The notes below the pieces were generated by a model. That model made no database searches. It was not told the origin of the DNA and saw only the letters and a program-made list of their open reading frames with translations. From Sorangium cellulosum So ce56 (GTDB taxonomy: Bacteria; Myxococcota_A; Polyangia; Polyangiales; Polyangiaceae): 64,000 nucleotides of DNA. The stretch covers positions 3,492,501-3,556,500 of the forward strand of contig NC_010162.1 of NCBI RefSeq assembly GCF_000067165.1. Reading direction: 5' to 3'. Positions 1 to 7,549 of the stretch are shown in pieces. The position numbers were made by a program, and so were the translations under genes. Position 1 is the first letter of the stretch; the number at the start of each line of letters is the position of its first letter.

Positions 1-1560
1 GGTAAGGACGCCAAGGTCGACGTCGCAGGCGTCACCGCGCGCCTCCGGCGCGACACCGATCACCTCAACCTGGGACCGGGGCACCTCGCCGTGCGGCGCG
101 AGGCAGGCTCGCTCGTGGTGGAGCTCTCGCCTGGAGACGCCGCGATCGCGGCCGCCGGCGCCGACGCCCAGCAAGCGCTCACCTTTCGCCTTCGCGTGCC
201 GCTCAGCGACGCGAAGGAGACCCCGCAGGAGATCGTCGCCGACGTGCAAGGCGGACCCATCTGGCTCTCCACCCTCGGCGTCCATGAAGGGGACATGGGC
301 CTGTTCGATGTGGCGCGGACGTCGATCGTCAGCCGCGCGCGGGTCGTCCTCTCGGCCGACGGCCAGACGCTCGGCGTCGACGGCGAAGGAAGGCTGAGAA
401 ACCTCTCCCTGCGGAGCGCGGCCCTGGCAGACGAGCCCATCGCAGGCCTCGACCTGGCATGGCGAGCGAAGGCGAACGGCAAGCTCGACGGGTCCAAGCT
501 CGTCGCCGAGGACGCCGAGGTCGACCTCGGTGCGCTGAGGCTGATCGCGCGCGGCGAGTACGAGCACGCCGGGAACTCACACCGGGTCCGCGGCACCTTC
601 GAGGTGCCCCTCACGGCTTGCCAGTCGATGCTGGATTCGGTGCCCAAAGGGATCGTGGCGAAGCTCCACGGAATGAGGCTCGCCGGCTCGTTCGGGATCG
701 AAGGGAAGCTGCGGTTCGATACCGCGAACCTCGACCGGAACTTTTTGCTTGACTGGGGCGTCTCCAACACCTGCCGCGTGACGGAGATGCCGCCGGAGCT
801 CAGCGTCGATCGCTTCAAGCGCGCGTTCCGGCGCCTGGTTTACGGGCCCGGGGGCAAGCGCGTCGACATCGAGTCCGGGCCAGGGACCGCCGATTGGGTC
901 CCCTACGAGGACATCTCCCGCTTCATGGAGGTCGCCGTGCTGACCACGGAGGACGGCGCCTTCCACCGGCACCACGGGTTCGACGAGGAGGCCATCAAGA
1001 ACTCGATCCGCGAGAACCTCCGGAAGAGGAGGTTCGTGCGGGGGGCGAGCACCGTCAGCATGCAGCTCGCCAAGAACCTCTACCTCGAGCGGACCAAGAG
1101 CGTGGCGCGCAAGCTCCAGGAGACCTTGCTCACCATGTACCTCGAGCAGGAGCTCACCAAGGAGCAGATCATGGAGCTCTACCTGAACGCGGTGGAGTTC
1201 GGGCCGCTGGTCTACGGCATCGGCGCCGCCGCGCGGCACTACTTCAATGCGTCGGCGGCGCAGCTCTCGCTCGGACAGGCGCTGTACATCGCGTCGATCC
1301 TGCCAAACCCGAGCGTGCAGCACTTCGATGCGAACGGCGAGGTCACCGCTGCGTGGAGCGGGTACCTGCGCAAGCTCATGCAGATCGCGCACAGGCGCCG
1401 CCGGATCTCCGACGAGGAGCTGGAGAAGGGGCTCCAGGAGGTCGTGGTGCGAGGCTCCCCCGCGCCTCATCTGGCGCCCCGTCAGCCCTCCGAGGACGGC
1501 GGTGAGGCCGGCGAGGACAGATCGGGAGAGGACGAGGGGGGCGCCTGGGCGGCGCCTTGA
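1..1560 (+). CDS. Peptidoglycan glycosyltransferase (GT51) with long beta-rich N-terminal region; 5' end outside window
   Basis: The frame is open from base 1, so the start lies upstream; 519 residues are visible. Residues about 295-485 form a glycosyltransferase family 51 domain, which polymerises lipid II into glycan strands on the outer face of the cytoplasmic membrane. Visible motifs are EDGAFHRHHG (catalytic Glu codon at 949-951), RGASTVSMQLAKNLYL and ELYLNAVEFG. No penicillin-binding transpeptidase domain follows: the chain ends in a short Glu/Gly-rich tail, so it is of the monofunctional type. The roughly 290 residues before GT51 are beta-rich and recall AsmA/translocation-type periplasmic domains, which is inference from composition. 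The GT51 call is firm. Confidence 0.88.
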   Translation, partial: GKDAKVDVAGVTARLRRDTDHLNLGPGHLAVRREAGSLVVELSPGDAAIAAAGADAQQALTFRLRVPLSDAKETPQEIVADVQGGPIWLSTLGVHEGDMGLFDVARTSIVSRARVVLSADGQTLGVDGEGRLRNLSLRSAALADEPIAGLDLAWRAKANGKLDGSKLVAEDAEVDLGALRLIARGEYEHAGNSHRVRGTFEVPLTACQSMLDSVPKGIVAKLHGMRLAGSFGIEGKLRFDTANLDRNFLLDWGVSNTCRVTEMPPELSVDRFKRAFRRLVYGPGGKRVDIESGPGTADWVPYEDISRFMEVAVLTTEDGAFHRHHGFDEEAIKNSIRENLRKRRFVRGASTVSMQLAKNLYLERTKSVARKLQETLLTMYLEQELTKEQIMELYLNAVEFGPLVYGIGAAARHYFNASAAQLSLGQALYIASILPNPSVQHFDANGEVTAAWSGYLRKLMQIAHRRRRISDEELEKGLQEVVVRGSPAPHLAPRQPSEDGGEAGEDRSGEDEGGAWAAP

Positions 1561-1584
1561 CGCCCGCGCCCGCGGGCCGGGCCG

Positions 1585-2118
1585 TCAGCGCTTCGACGCG
1601 GCGGTCCGGAGCTTCGCGAAGAACGCGCGGAGCACGCCGGCGCACTCGTCTGCGAGCACGCCCGACGTGACGGCGAAGCGATGGTTGAGCCGGTTGTCGC
1701 GCCCGATCGCGAAGAGCGTGTCGACCGCTCCCGCCTTCGGGTCCGGGCAGCCGTAGACGAGCCGCGCAATCCTGGCATTGACGAGCGCGCCGGCGCACAT
1801 GGGACACGGCTCCAGCGTCGCGTAGACCGTCGCCCCTTCGAGCCGCCAATGACCAAGCCGCCTGGCCGCCGCCCGCAGCGCGTCCACCTCGGCGTGACCG
1901 GTCGGATCCTGGTCGATCTCGCGACGGTTTCGACCGCGCGCTAGCACCGTCCCCGCCGCGTCGACGACGAGCGCCCCCACAGGGACGTCACCGGCACCTG
2001 CCGCAGCCTCGGCCTCCGCGAGCGCCTCGCGCATCCACCGCGCGTCGACGCTCGCTGGTTCCTCCGGCTGTGCCACAGGGGAGAGGAGCAAATCCGCTCC
2101 GTCATCCATGACAACCAT
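1585..2118 (-). CDS. tadA: tRNA-specific adenosine deaminase TadA
   Basis: A 177-residue cytidine-deaminase-fold protein. TadA deaminates A34 to inosine in tRNA-Arg(ACG), letting one tRNA read CGU, CGC and CGA. The zinc/active-site signature is complete: HAEVDAL (His75, catalytic Glu77) and PCPMCAGAL (Cys105, Cys108). The core begins near Trp28, so the first 27 residues are an extension, and an internal start cannot be excluded. There is no convincing Shine-Dalgarno sequence before the annotated ATG. A tRNA-Arg gene with anticodon ACG ends 34 bp upstream on the same strand, so enzyme and substrate may be co-transcribed. A related nucleoside or guanine deaminase is the alternative, but the neighbouring tRNA argues for TadA. 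Confidence 0.9.
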   Translation of the reverse strand: MVVMDDGADLLLSPVAQPEEPASVDARWMREALAEAEAAAGAGDVPVGALVVDAAGTVLARGRNRREIDQDPTGHAEVDALRAAARRLGHWRLEGATVYATLEPCPMCAGALVNARIARLVYGCPDPKAGAVDTLFAIGRDNRLNHRFAVTSGVLADECAGVLRAFFAKLRTAASKR

Positions 2119-2152
2119 GAGAGGCTCAGGACCTTTTACACGACCGATCAGG

Positions 2153-2226
2153 CGCGCCCAGGAAGATTCGAACTTCCGACCCCCGGCTTCGTAGGCCGAT
2201 GCTCTATCCAGCTGAGCTATGGGCGC
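2153..2226 (-). tRNA. tRNA-Arg (anticodon ACG)
   Basis: Read on the minus strand, a full cloverleaf is visible: acceptor GCGCCCA paired with TGGGCGC, D arm AGCTCAGCTGGATAGAGC, anticodon stem TCGGC/GCCGG around the loop CTACGAA (anticodon ACG), and T arm GGAAG-TTCGAAT-CTTCC. The discriminator is G and the 3' CCA is not encoded. A34 of this anticodon is the TadA target. Confidence 0.96.
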
Positions 2227-2969
2227 TCTGGTGAAGACGAGTGCAAGACGTGGCTACGCCACCGCACTCCCGCGTCGCGCTCGGTTGCGCGAAGTGAGTG
2301 CCGGCGTTTATACGCCCCCGAGCGAGCTGTCAAAGGAAAAGTGATCGAGGCCTGAGGGCGTCTGCTCGGATGCGCGGCGTTTGCGGCCGAGGTCGTCGCC
2401 AAAGGCCATGCCGGCGACGCGCACGAGGCCGGGGGCGGGCAACGAGCGCCGGACAAAAACAGGGCGCGCGGCGACTCCGTCACGGAATGGCCGCGCGCTT
2501 TCACACGCTCTCGAAGGGCAAGCGAAGCTCTAGAAGCGCACAACGAGATGAGCAGGCCAAGCTGACGAAACGGGAAGAAGCCGTAAGCCAAGCAGCAGCG
2601 GCGCCATGGAGAGGCGGGATGGCGCCCGCTGAACGACCAAGCACAAGCTAGTGAGGCCCGTTACGAGGGGAGGAGGACCGAGACACGCTGCAGCCCACAG
2701 CGCAGAACACGGCCAATTCCGCCTGGAGCAGCCTCTGTGCCATCGCGCGGCCTCTCCTCGGCGCCGTCCTCGCGCGCGCGTACATCCAGCGGAATACTCA
2801 CGTTTCGCCGCGGTTTCTTCGGCTTCTTCGGTTGTCGTGGATCCCGTGTCCGACGAGGTGCTCGGGCAGCGGTGTCGCGTGCCATGCCGTGTTTCGCAAT
2901 CTTTGCGGACCAAGAGCCCCGGCCAACGGACGCCGTGACGCGTCGCGCTGTCGAGGGCGACGCGAGCGC
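2227..2969. other. 743-bp stretch without a supportable gene
   Basis: Several frames are open here but none has a recognisable domain, signal peptide or convincing start signal. The region must hold the promoter for the tRNA-Arg/tadA unit at its left end. A slightly AT-richer patch lies near 2790-2830. I see no repeats or RNA gene. Confidence 0.5.
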
Positions 2970-3590
2970 CTATCGGGGGCCGCCGAAGAGGTGGTCGTGC
3001 GGGGCGTCGGCGTGACAGCGCTTGCAGAGGGGCAGAGCGCCGCGGTGGGTGGAGGTGCCCTGGGGCGTGAGGACGAGGTACTCCCAGTTGCCGCCGTCGG
3101 GGTCGTAGCCAGCCGGTCGCTTCACCATGGCCAGGAGCGTGTCCGGCTCCGATGCGCCCGCCCGGTAGTGGAACTCGACAAGGGCCGCGCCAGAGGGGAG
3201 GACGCGATCCGGACCGAGCTGCGGGTAGGGCGCAGCCGCCGCGTTGATCCTCACCTCCGCCTCCATCTCGCCGGTGAAGTGCTGGGAGCGAGCTCGACCC
3301 GTGACGGGCTGGAAGCTCGCGAGCTGCCCGGCGAGCTCCCACGCCGAAGGCGCCGCGGCCGGCGGTGCAGCGGGCGCCGCGGCCGGCGCGCGCGCCTCGG
3401 GGATGGAGCTGGAGCCGCGTCCGATCCACGCCGTGGTCTCCGCGACGTGAGCGGGGGACGGGGACGGCGCACAGCCGAGCGGCAGGGGGGCCCACCCGGA
3501 GCGGACCCGCGCCTCCGTCGAGAGCGTCATCGAGGCGAGCGACGCCGCAGCGAGCGCGCACCACGCAGAGAGGCGGGTTCGGGACCGCAC
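2970..3590 (-). CDS. Secreted cytochrome P460-like haem protein
   Basis: A 206-residue protein read from a GTG at 3590; the frame continues upstream, so the start is chosen for the signal peptide. Residues 1-25 carry two Arg followed by a hydrophobic stretch, an export signal. An Ala/Pro-rich linker (about 58-82) follows, then a domain with the cytochrome P460 pattern: HYRAG, MVKRPAGYDPDGGNWEY and a C-terminal haem c motif CKRCH at residues 189-193. The family binds a covalently attached haem in the periplasm; some members oxidise hydroxylamine or NO-type nitrogen compounds, but no substrate can be read from this sequence. It is divergent from the PDZ-thioredoxin gene, with only 24 bp between the start codons. 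Confidence 0.75.
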   Translation of the reverse strand: MRSRTRLSAWCALAAASLASMTLSTEARVRSGWAPLPLGCAPSPSPAHVAETTAWIGRGSSSIPEARAPAAAPAAPPAAAPSAWELAGQLASFQPVTGRARSQHFTGEMEAEVRINAAAAPYPQLGPDRVLPSGAALVEFHYRAGASEPDTLLAMVKRPAGYDPDGGNWEYLVLTPQGTSTHRGALPLCKRCHADAPHDHLFGGPR

Positions 3591-3599
3591 CGGCCGAGA

Positions 3600-3614
3600 T
3601 GCTACACTGCCCGG
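3600..3614 (+). promoter_or_regulatory. Predicted extended -10 promoter, leaderless start
   Basis: TGC-TACACT (-10 hexamer at 3603-3608) lies exactly 6 nt before the ATG at 3615, so transcription would be expected to begin at or next to the start codon. No good -35 or Shine-Dalgarno sequence is seen. Confidence 0.45.
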
Positions 3615-4469
3615 ATGTACCTGGCCTCTTCCAGGCGAGGCCGCGCATGGCGCGCCCTCTCGGCCGCCACGCTGGTGTCGCTGTCGGGCGCCGCGCTGCT
3701 GGGGGGCGCCCCGCACGCAGCCGCCGAGGAGGCGTCCCGCCGCGCCTGGCTCGGCGTGGAGCTGGAGCCAGGGCCGGCCGGGGGGGTGGTCGCGAAGCAC
3801 GTCGTCACCAGCTCGCCGGCGGCCAAGGCGGGCATCGTGGACGGGGATCAGGTCATCGCGGCGGATGGCGTCCAGATCGACGAGCCAAAGCAGCTCGTCG
3901 CGCGTGTCGCGCTCGCGGGGCCTGGAAACGTGGTGAACCTCCGGATCCGGCGCGGCGGCCGAGAGCGAGACGTCGCGCCGACGCTGGTGCCGTTCCCCGG
4001 GCACGATCAGATCCTTCGCCTCGACAAGATCGGCACGTTCGCGCCAGCCTGGAGGTCGCTCACCACCGTCGGAGGGACCGTCCCGGCGAACATCGGGACC
4101 CTGCGCGGAAACGTGGTGCTGCTCGATTTCTGGGCGACCTGGTGCGCGCCGTGCCGCTTGATGGCCCCGCAGCTCTCGGCGTGGCACGCGGCGTACGCCG
4201 CGCAGGGGCTGCGGGTCGTGGGCGTGACGACCGACGACGTGAGCGTCGCGACGAAGACAGCGCAGGCCCTCTCGATGCGCTACGCGGTCGCGGCGGACGC
4301 GTCGGAGTCGACCTCCGCGGCCTACGGCGTCAAGGCGCTCCCCACGATGTTCGTGATCGACAAGAAGGGCGTCATCCGGGACGTGGTGGTCGGGTACGAC
4401 CCGACCCGGCACGCCGAGGTCGAGAAGCTCCTGAAGGCGCTGCTCGCGGAGCCCGCGCCGGCGCCGTAG
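3615..4469 (+). CDS. PDZ-thioredoxin (TlpA-like) exported protein
   Basis: A 284-residue protein. Residues 1-38 are a signal peptide (Arg-rich start, hydrophobic core, AHA-type cleavage region). Residues about 45-125 form a PDZ domain (LGVELEP near the start, GIVDGDQVIAADG in the middle). Residues about 135-280 are a TlpA/ResA-type thioredoxin domain with FWATWCAPC (redox Cys177 and Cys180) and the cis-Pro region ALPTMFVID. The family reduces or isomerises disulfides outside the cytoplasm, often for c-type cytochrome maturation. The divergent P460-like haem protein would be a natural client, but that is inference. The frame stays open far upstream; ATG 3615 is chosen because it gives the signal peptide and matches the promoter. 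Confidence 0.85.
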   Translation: MYLASSRRGRAWRALSAATLVSLSGAALLGGAPHAAAEEASRRAWLGVELEPGPAGGVVAKHVVTSSPAAKAGIVDGDQVIAADGVQIDEPKQLVARVALAGPGNVVNLRIRRGGRERDVAPTLVPFPGHDQILRLDKIGTFAPAWRSLTTVGGTVPANIGTLRGNVVLLDFWATWCAPCRLMAPQLSAWHAAYAAQGLRVVGVTTDDVSVATKTAQALSMRYAVAADASESTSAAYGVKALPTMFVIDKKGVIRDVVVGYDPTRHAEVEKLLKALLAEPAPAP

Positions 4470-4507
4470 CCGCCGCGGGGCCGCGCGGCTGGACCGGTAC
4501 GCCCTCC

Positions 4508-5911
4508 ATGCTCCTCTCCATCGACGAGTTCCTCTGGGCGCTGCGCCGCGACGGCTTCGCCGTCTCGACGGCGCAGGCCATCGATGTCGCGCGCGCGTGC
4601 GACCTCGTCGGCTTCGGCGACCGAGGGACGCTGCGCGACGCCATCGGCGCGGTGGTCGTCGAGCGCGCCGCCGATCTCCGCCGGTACCGCGCCTGCTTCG
4701 ACCGCTTCTTCTCCCCAGGGGGCGCGCACGTCGGCGATCTGTGGGGGCGCCTGCGGGAGCGAGGGTTCTCGGATGGGGAGCTCTCCGCCTTGCGCGATCT
4801 GCTGAGCGCGGCGGCGGAGCGGAGCGGCGCCTCGGGCGACGCGATCGCGTTCCAGGCGCTCACAGGGACCGCCGGGGAGCTCGACCGAGCGCTCCAGGCG
4901 GCCGGGATCGCGCGCGTGCTCGCGCCGATGACGAGCTCGCTCCAGGTCGGGTTCTTCGCGCAGCGGGTGATGGATCAGCTCGGGGTGCCGGCCGTCGCCA
5001 GCGCGCTGCGGCGGATCCGGAGCGCGCTCGAGGAGGCGCTCGGCGAGGAGCGGGGGAGGTCCCTGGCGGAGGCGCTCGCCGCCGAGCTGGAGCGGATGCG
5101 GCACCGCGTGCGCGAGCGCGTGACGCTGTCGCTCCGGCGCGTCGAGGGCGAGGAGCCAGCTGCCCAGGGCCGCATGGATGTCCCGTTCGCTTCGCTCGGC
5201 GAGGGCGAGATGGAGGAGGTGCGCCGCGCCGTGAAGGAGCTGTCCGTGCGGCTCCGGGGCGCCGAGCGGCTCCGGAGGCGCCGCGCGCGGCGCGGGAGGA
5301 TCGATCCCCACCGGACGCTGCGGCGCAGCCTCCAGACCGGCGGCGTGCCGTTCCAGCCGGCGCGTCGAGCGCGGCGGCGCGACAAGCCGCGCCTGATGAT
5401 CCTGTGCGACGTGTCGGACTCGGTCCGCGTCGCCGCGCGGTTCATGCTCGAGTTCGTCTGCGCGGCGCAGGAGCTCTTCGACCGGACGCGATCGTTCGTC
5501 TTCGTGAGCGAGCTCGCCGAGACGACCGAGCTCTTCGAGGCGCTACCGGCGAGCTCGGCGCTCGAGCGGATCCAGCGCGGCGAGGTGGTGAGCCGGGCGC
5601 ACAACTCGAATTACGGGCGCGCCCTGCTGGCCTTCGAGGAGCGACACGGGCGTGACGTGGACCGGCGGGTGACCCTCGTGATCCTGGGCGACGGGCGCAC
5701 GAACTACTTCGCGGACGAGGCGGAGATCGTGAGGAGGCTCCGTGACCGGGCGCGGGCGCTCCTGTGGCTGTGCCCCGAGGGGCCGGGCGCCTGGGGGACG
5801 GGGGACAGCGCGATGCCGCGCTACGCCGCCGCGGCGACGAAGGTGCTCGTCGCCCGGACCGCGCGGGAGCTCGAATCGGCGGCGCGGGAGGTGGTCGCCC
5901 GGCGCGCTTAG
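4508..5911 (+). CDS. VWA domain protein of the CoxE type
   Basis: A 467-residue cytoplasmic protein without signal peptide or membrane segment. The C-terminal half, from about residue 295, is a von Willebrand A domain of the CoxE-like family: LMILCDVSDSVR is the MIDAS-type metal site, followed by NSNYGRALLAF and LVILGDGRTNY. The N-terminal 290 residues are helical and Arg/Glu-rich. CoxE-like proteins usually work with a MoxR-type AAA ATPase to insert metals or remodel complexes; no MoxR gene is visible here, so the partner would be encoded elsewhere. The stop codon lies 4 bp before the next start, suggesting coupled expression with the acyl-CoA carboxylase subunit. Function unknown. Confidence 0.8.
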   Translation: MLLSIDEFLWALRRDGFAVSTAQAIDVARACDLVGFGDRGTLRDAIGAVVVERAADLRRYRACFDRFFSPGGAHVGDLWGRLRERGFSDGELSALRDLLSAAAERSGASGDAIAFQALTGTAGELDRALQAAGIARVLAPMTSSLQVGFFAQRVMDQLGVPAVASALRRIRSALEEALGEERGRSLAEALAAELERMRHRVRERVTLSLRRVEGEEPAAQGRMDVPFASLGEGEMEEVRRAVKELSVRLRGAERLRRRRARRGRIDPHRTLRRSLQTGGVPFQPARRARRRDKPRLMILCDVSDSVRVAARFMLEFVCAAQELFDRTRSFVFVSELAETTELFEALPASSALERIQRGEVVSRAHNSNYGRALLAFEERHGRDVDRRVTLVILGDGRTNYFADEAEIVRRLRDRARALLWLCPEGPGAWGTGDSAMPRYAAAATKVLVARTARELESAAREVVARRA

Positions 5912-5915
5912 GGCT

Positions 5916-7460
5916 ATGGGTCGCGCCATGTCGCTCGATCAGAAGCTGCGGGATCTCACGGCGCGCATCGAGAAGGGAGGCGCGCAGAAGTACCACGACA
6001 AGAACGCGGAACAGGGCAAGCTGTTCGCGCGGCAACGCGTCGCGCTGCTCGTCGATGAAGGCAGCTTCATCGAGGACGCGGCGCTCGCCAACGCGCTGGA
6101 TCCCGAGCTGCCGGCCGACGGCGTCATCACGGGCACCGGGACGGTGGGCGGGCGCCCCGTGTGCGTGATGGCGAACGACTCGACGGTGAAGGCCGGCTCA
6201 TGGGGGCGCCGCACCGTCGAGAAGATCCTGCGCGTGCAGGAGACCGCGCGGCGCCTCCGGTGCCCGCTGCTCTACCTCGTCGACTCCGCGGGGGCGCGCA
6301 TCACCGACCAGATCGAGATGTTCCCCGGGCGGCGCGGCGCGGGCCGGATCTTCTACAACCAGGTCGAGCTGAGCGGCCTCGTCCCGCAGATCTGCCTGCT
6401 GTTCGGCCCGTCGGCGGCGGGGGGCGCCTACATCCCGGCGTTCTGCGACGTGGTGTGCATGGTCGAGAGCAACGCGAGCATGTACCTGGGCTCCCCGCGC
6501 ATGGCGGAGATGGTGATCGGCGAGAAGGTCACGCTCGAAGAGCTCGGCGGAGCGCGCATGCACTGCTCGGTCTCCGGGTGCGGTGACGTCCTGGTGAAGA
6601 CCGAGGAGGAGGCGATCGCCTTCGCGAAGCGCTACCTGGCGCTGATGCCGCAGAGCTCCGCCGAGGCCGCGCCGCGCGTCGAGCCGAGGCCGGAGAAGCC
6701 AGGGCAGCGGCCGCTCGAGGACGTGATCCCCGCCGACGAGAACAAGCCGTTCGACATCATGGCCGTGATCGACGCGATCATCGACGAGGGCAGCTTCGTC
6801 GAGATCAAGAAGCTCTACGCCCGAGAGATCGTCACCGGGCTCGCGCGCGTGGAGGGGCGCGCGGTCGGCATCGTCGCGAACCAGCCGAAATACAAGGGCG
6901 GCGTGCTGTTCGTGGACTCGGCCGACAAGGCGGCGCGGTTCATCTGGCTGTGCGACGCGTTCAACATCCCGCTCCTGTACCTCGCCGACGTGCCCGGCTT
7001 CATGATCGGGACCGTCGTCGAGAGGCAGGGGATCATCCGGGCCGGGGCGAAGATGATCGCCGCGGTGAGCGAGGCCAGCGTGCCGAAGCTGTCCGTCGTC
7101 GTGCGCAAGGCGTACGGGGCCGGGCTCTACGCGATGTGCGGGCCGGCGTTCGCGCCCGACGAGTGCATCGCCCTGCCCTCGGCCTCGATCGCGGTGATGG
7201 GGCCGAGCGCCGCGGTGAACGCCGTCTACTTCAACAAGATCCAGGCGATCCCGGCGGGGCCCGAGCGCGATGCGCTCGTCCAGAAGCTGCGCGACGAGTA
7301 CCGGGCCGACGTCGATCTGGAGAAGCTTGCGAGCGAGCTCGTGATCGACGCGATCGTCCCGACGGCGAACCTCCGCCGCGAGGTGGCGCGCCGCTTCGAG
7401 CGGTACGCCGGCAAGGTCGAGGAGAGGCCGCGAAAGAAGCACCTCGTGCCGCCCGTGTGA
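5916..7460 (+). CDS. Acyl-CoA carboxylase beta subunit (carboxyltransferase)
   Basis: A 514-residue member of the propionyl-/methylcrotonyl-CoA carboxylase beta family, which moves CO2 from carboxybiotin to an acyl-CoA. Both carboxyltransferase halves are present. The N half has LYLVDSAGARITDQ and the GPSAAGGAYIPAFCD oxyanion loop; the C half has NQPKYKGGVLFVDSADKAARF, YLADVPGFMIG and KAYGAGLYAM. No biotin carboxylase or biotin carrier gene is adjacent. The start could be ATG 5916 or ATG 5928; neither has a clear ribosome site, and the first overlaps least with the VWA gene 4 bp upstream. A strong hairpin follows the stop. The acyl substrate cannot be told from sequence alone. Confidence 0.9.
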   Translation: MGRAMSLDQKLRDLTARIEKGGAQKYHDKNAEQGKLFARQRVALLVDEGSFIEDAALANALDPELPADGVITGTGTVGGRPVCVMANDSTVKAGSWGRRTVEKILRVQETARRLRCPLLYLVDSAGARITDQIEMFPGRRGAGRIFYNQVELSGLVPQICLLFGPSAAGGAYIPAFCDVVCMVESNASMYLGSPRMAEMVIGEKVTLEELGGARMHCSVSGCGDVLVKTEEEAIAFAKRYLALMPQSSAEAAPRVEPRPEKPGQRPLEDVIPADENKPFDIMAVIDAIIDEGSFVEIKKLYAREIVTGLARVEGRAVGIVANQPKYKGGVLFVDSADKAARFIWLCDAFNIPLLYLADVPGFMIGTVVERQGIIRAGAKMIAAVSEASVPKLSVVVRKAYGAGLYAMCGPAFAPDECIALPSASIAVMGPSAAVNAVYFNKIQAIPAGPERDALVQKLRDEYRADVDLEKLASELVIDAIVPTANLRREVARRFERYAGKVEERPRKKHLVPPV

Positions 7461-7466
7461 GCGGCG

Positions 7467-7494
7467 CGCGGCGCGCTCCGGAGAGCGCGCCGCG
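7467..7494 (+). terminator. Rho-independent-type hairpin after the acyl-CoA carboxylase gene
   Basis: A perfect 11-bp GC stem (7467-7477 with 7484-7494) and a 6-nt loop begin 6 bp after the stop. There is no U tract, as is common at this GC content. Confidence 0.6.
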
Positions 7495-7535
7495 AGGGCA
7501 GCGCCCTTCGTGACCTCGGCCGCACGCGGACGTGG

Positions 7536-7549
7536 TGTAGACTCGCGGC
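7536..7549 (+). promoter_or_regulatory. Predicted -10 promoter at the subtilase start
   Basis: TG-TAGACT (hexamer 7538-7543) is followed by 6 nt and then the GTG start at 7550, the same spacing as at the PDZ-thioredoxin and rnj starts. This predicts a leaderless mRNA. Confidence 0.4.

Noticed and set aside
2832..3614. Long upstream extension of the PDZ-thioredoxin frame (open from 2832)
   Set aside because: The residues are Arg/Ala/Gly-rich shadow sequence antisense to the P460-like gene, and the signal peptide begins at 3615.
3591..4412. Upstream extension of the P460-like frame on the minus strand
   Set aside because: It is antisense to the thioredoxin domain, with His/Arg-rich shadow composition and no domain.
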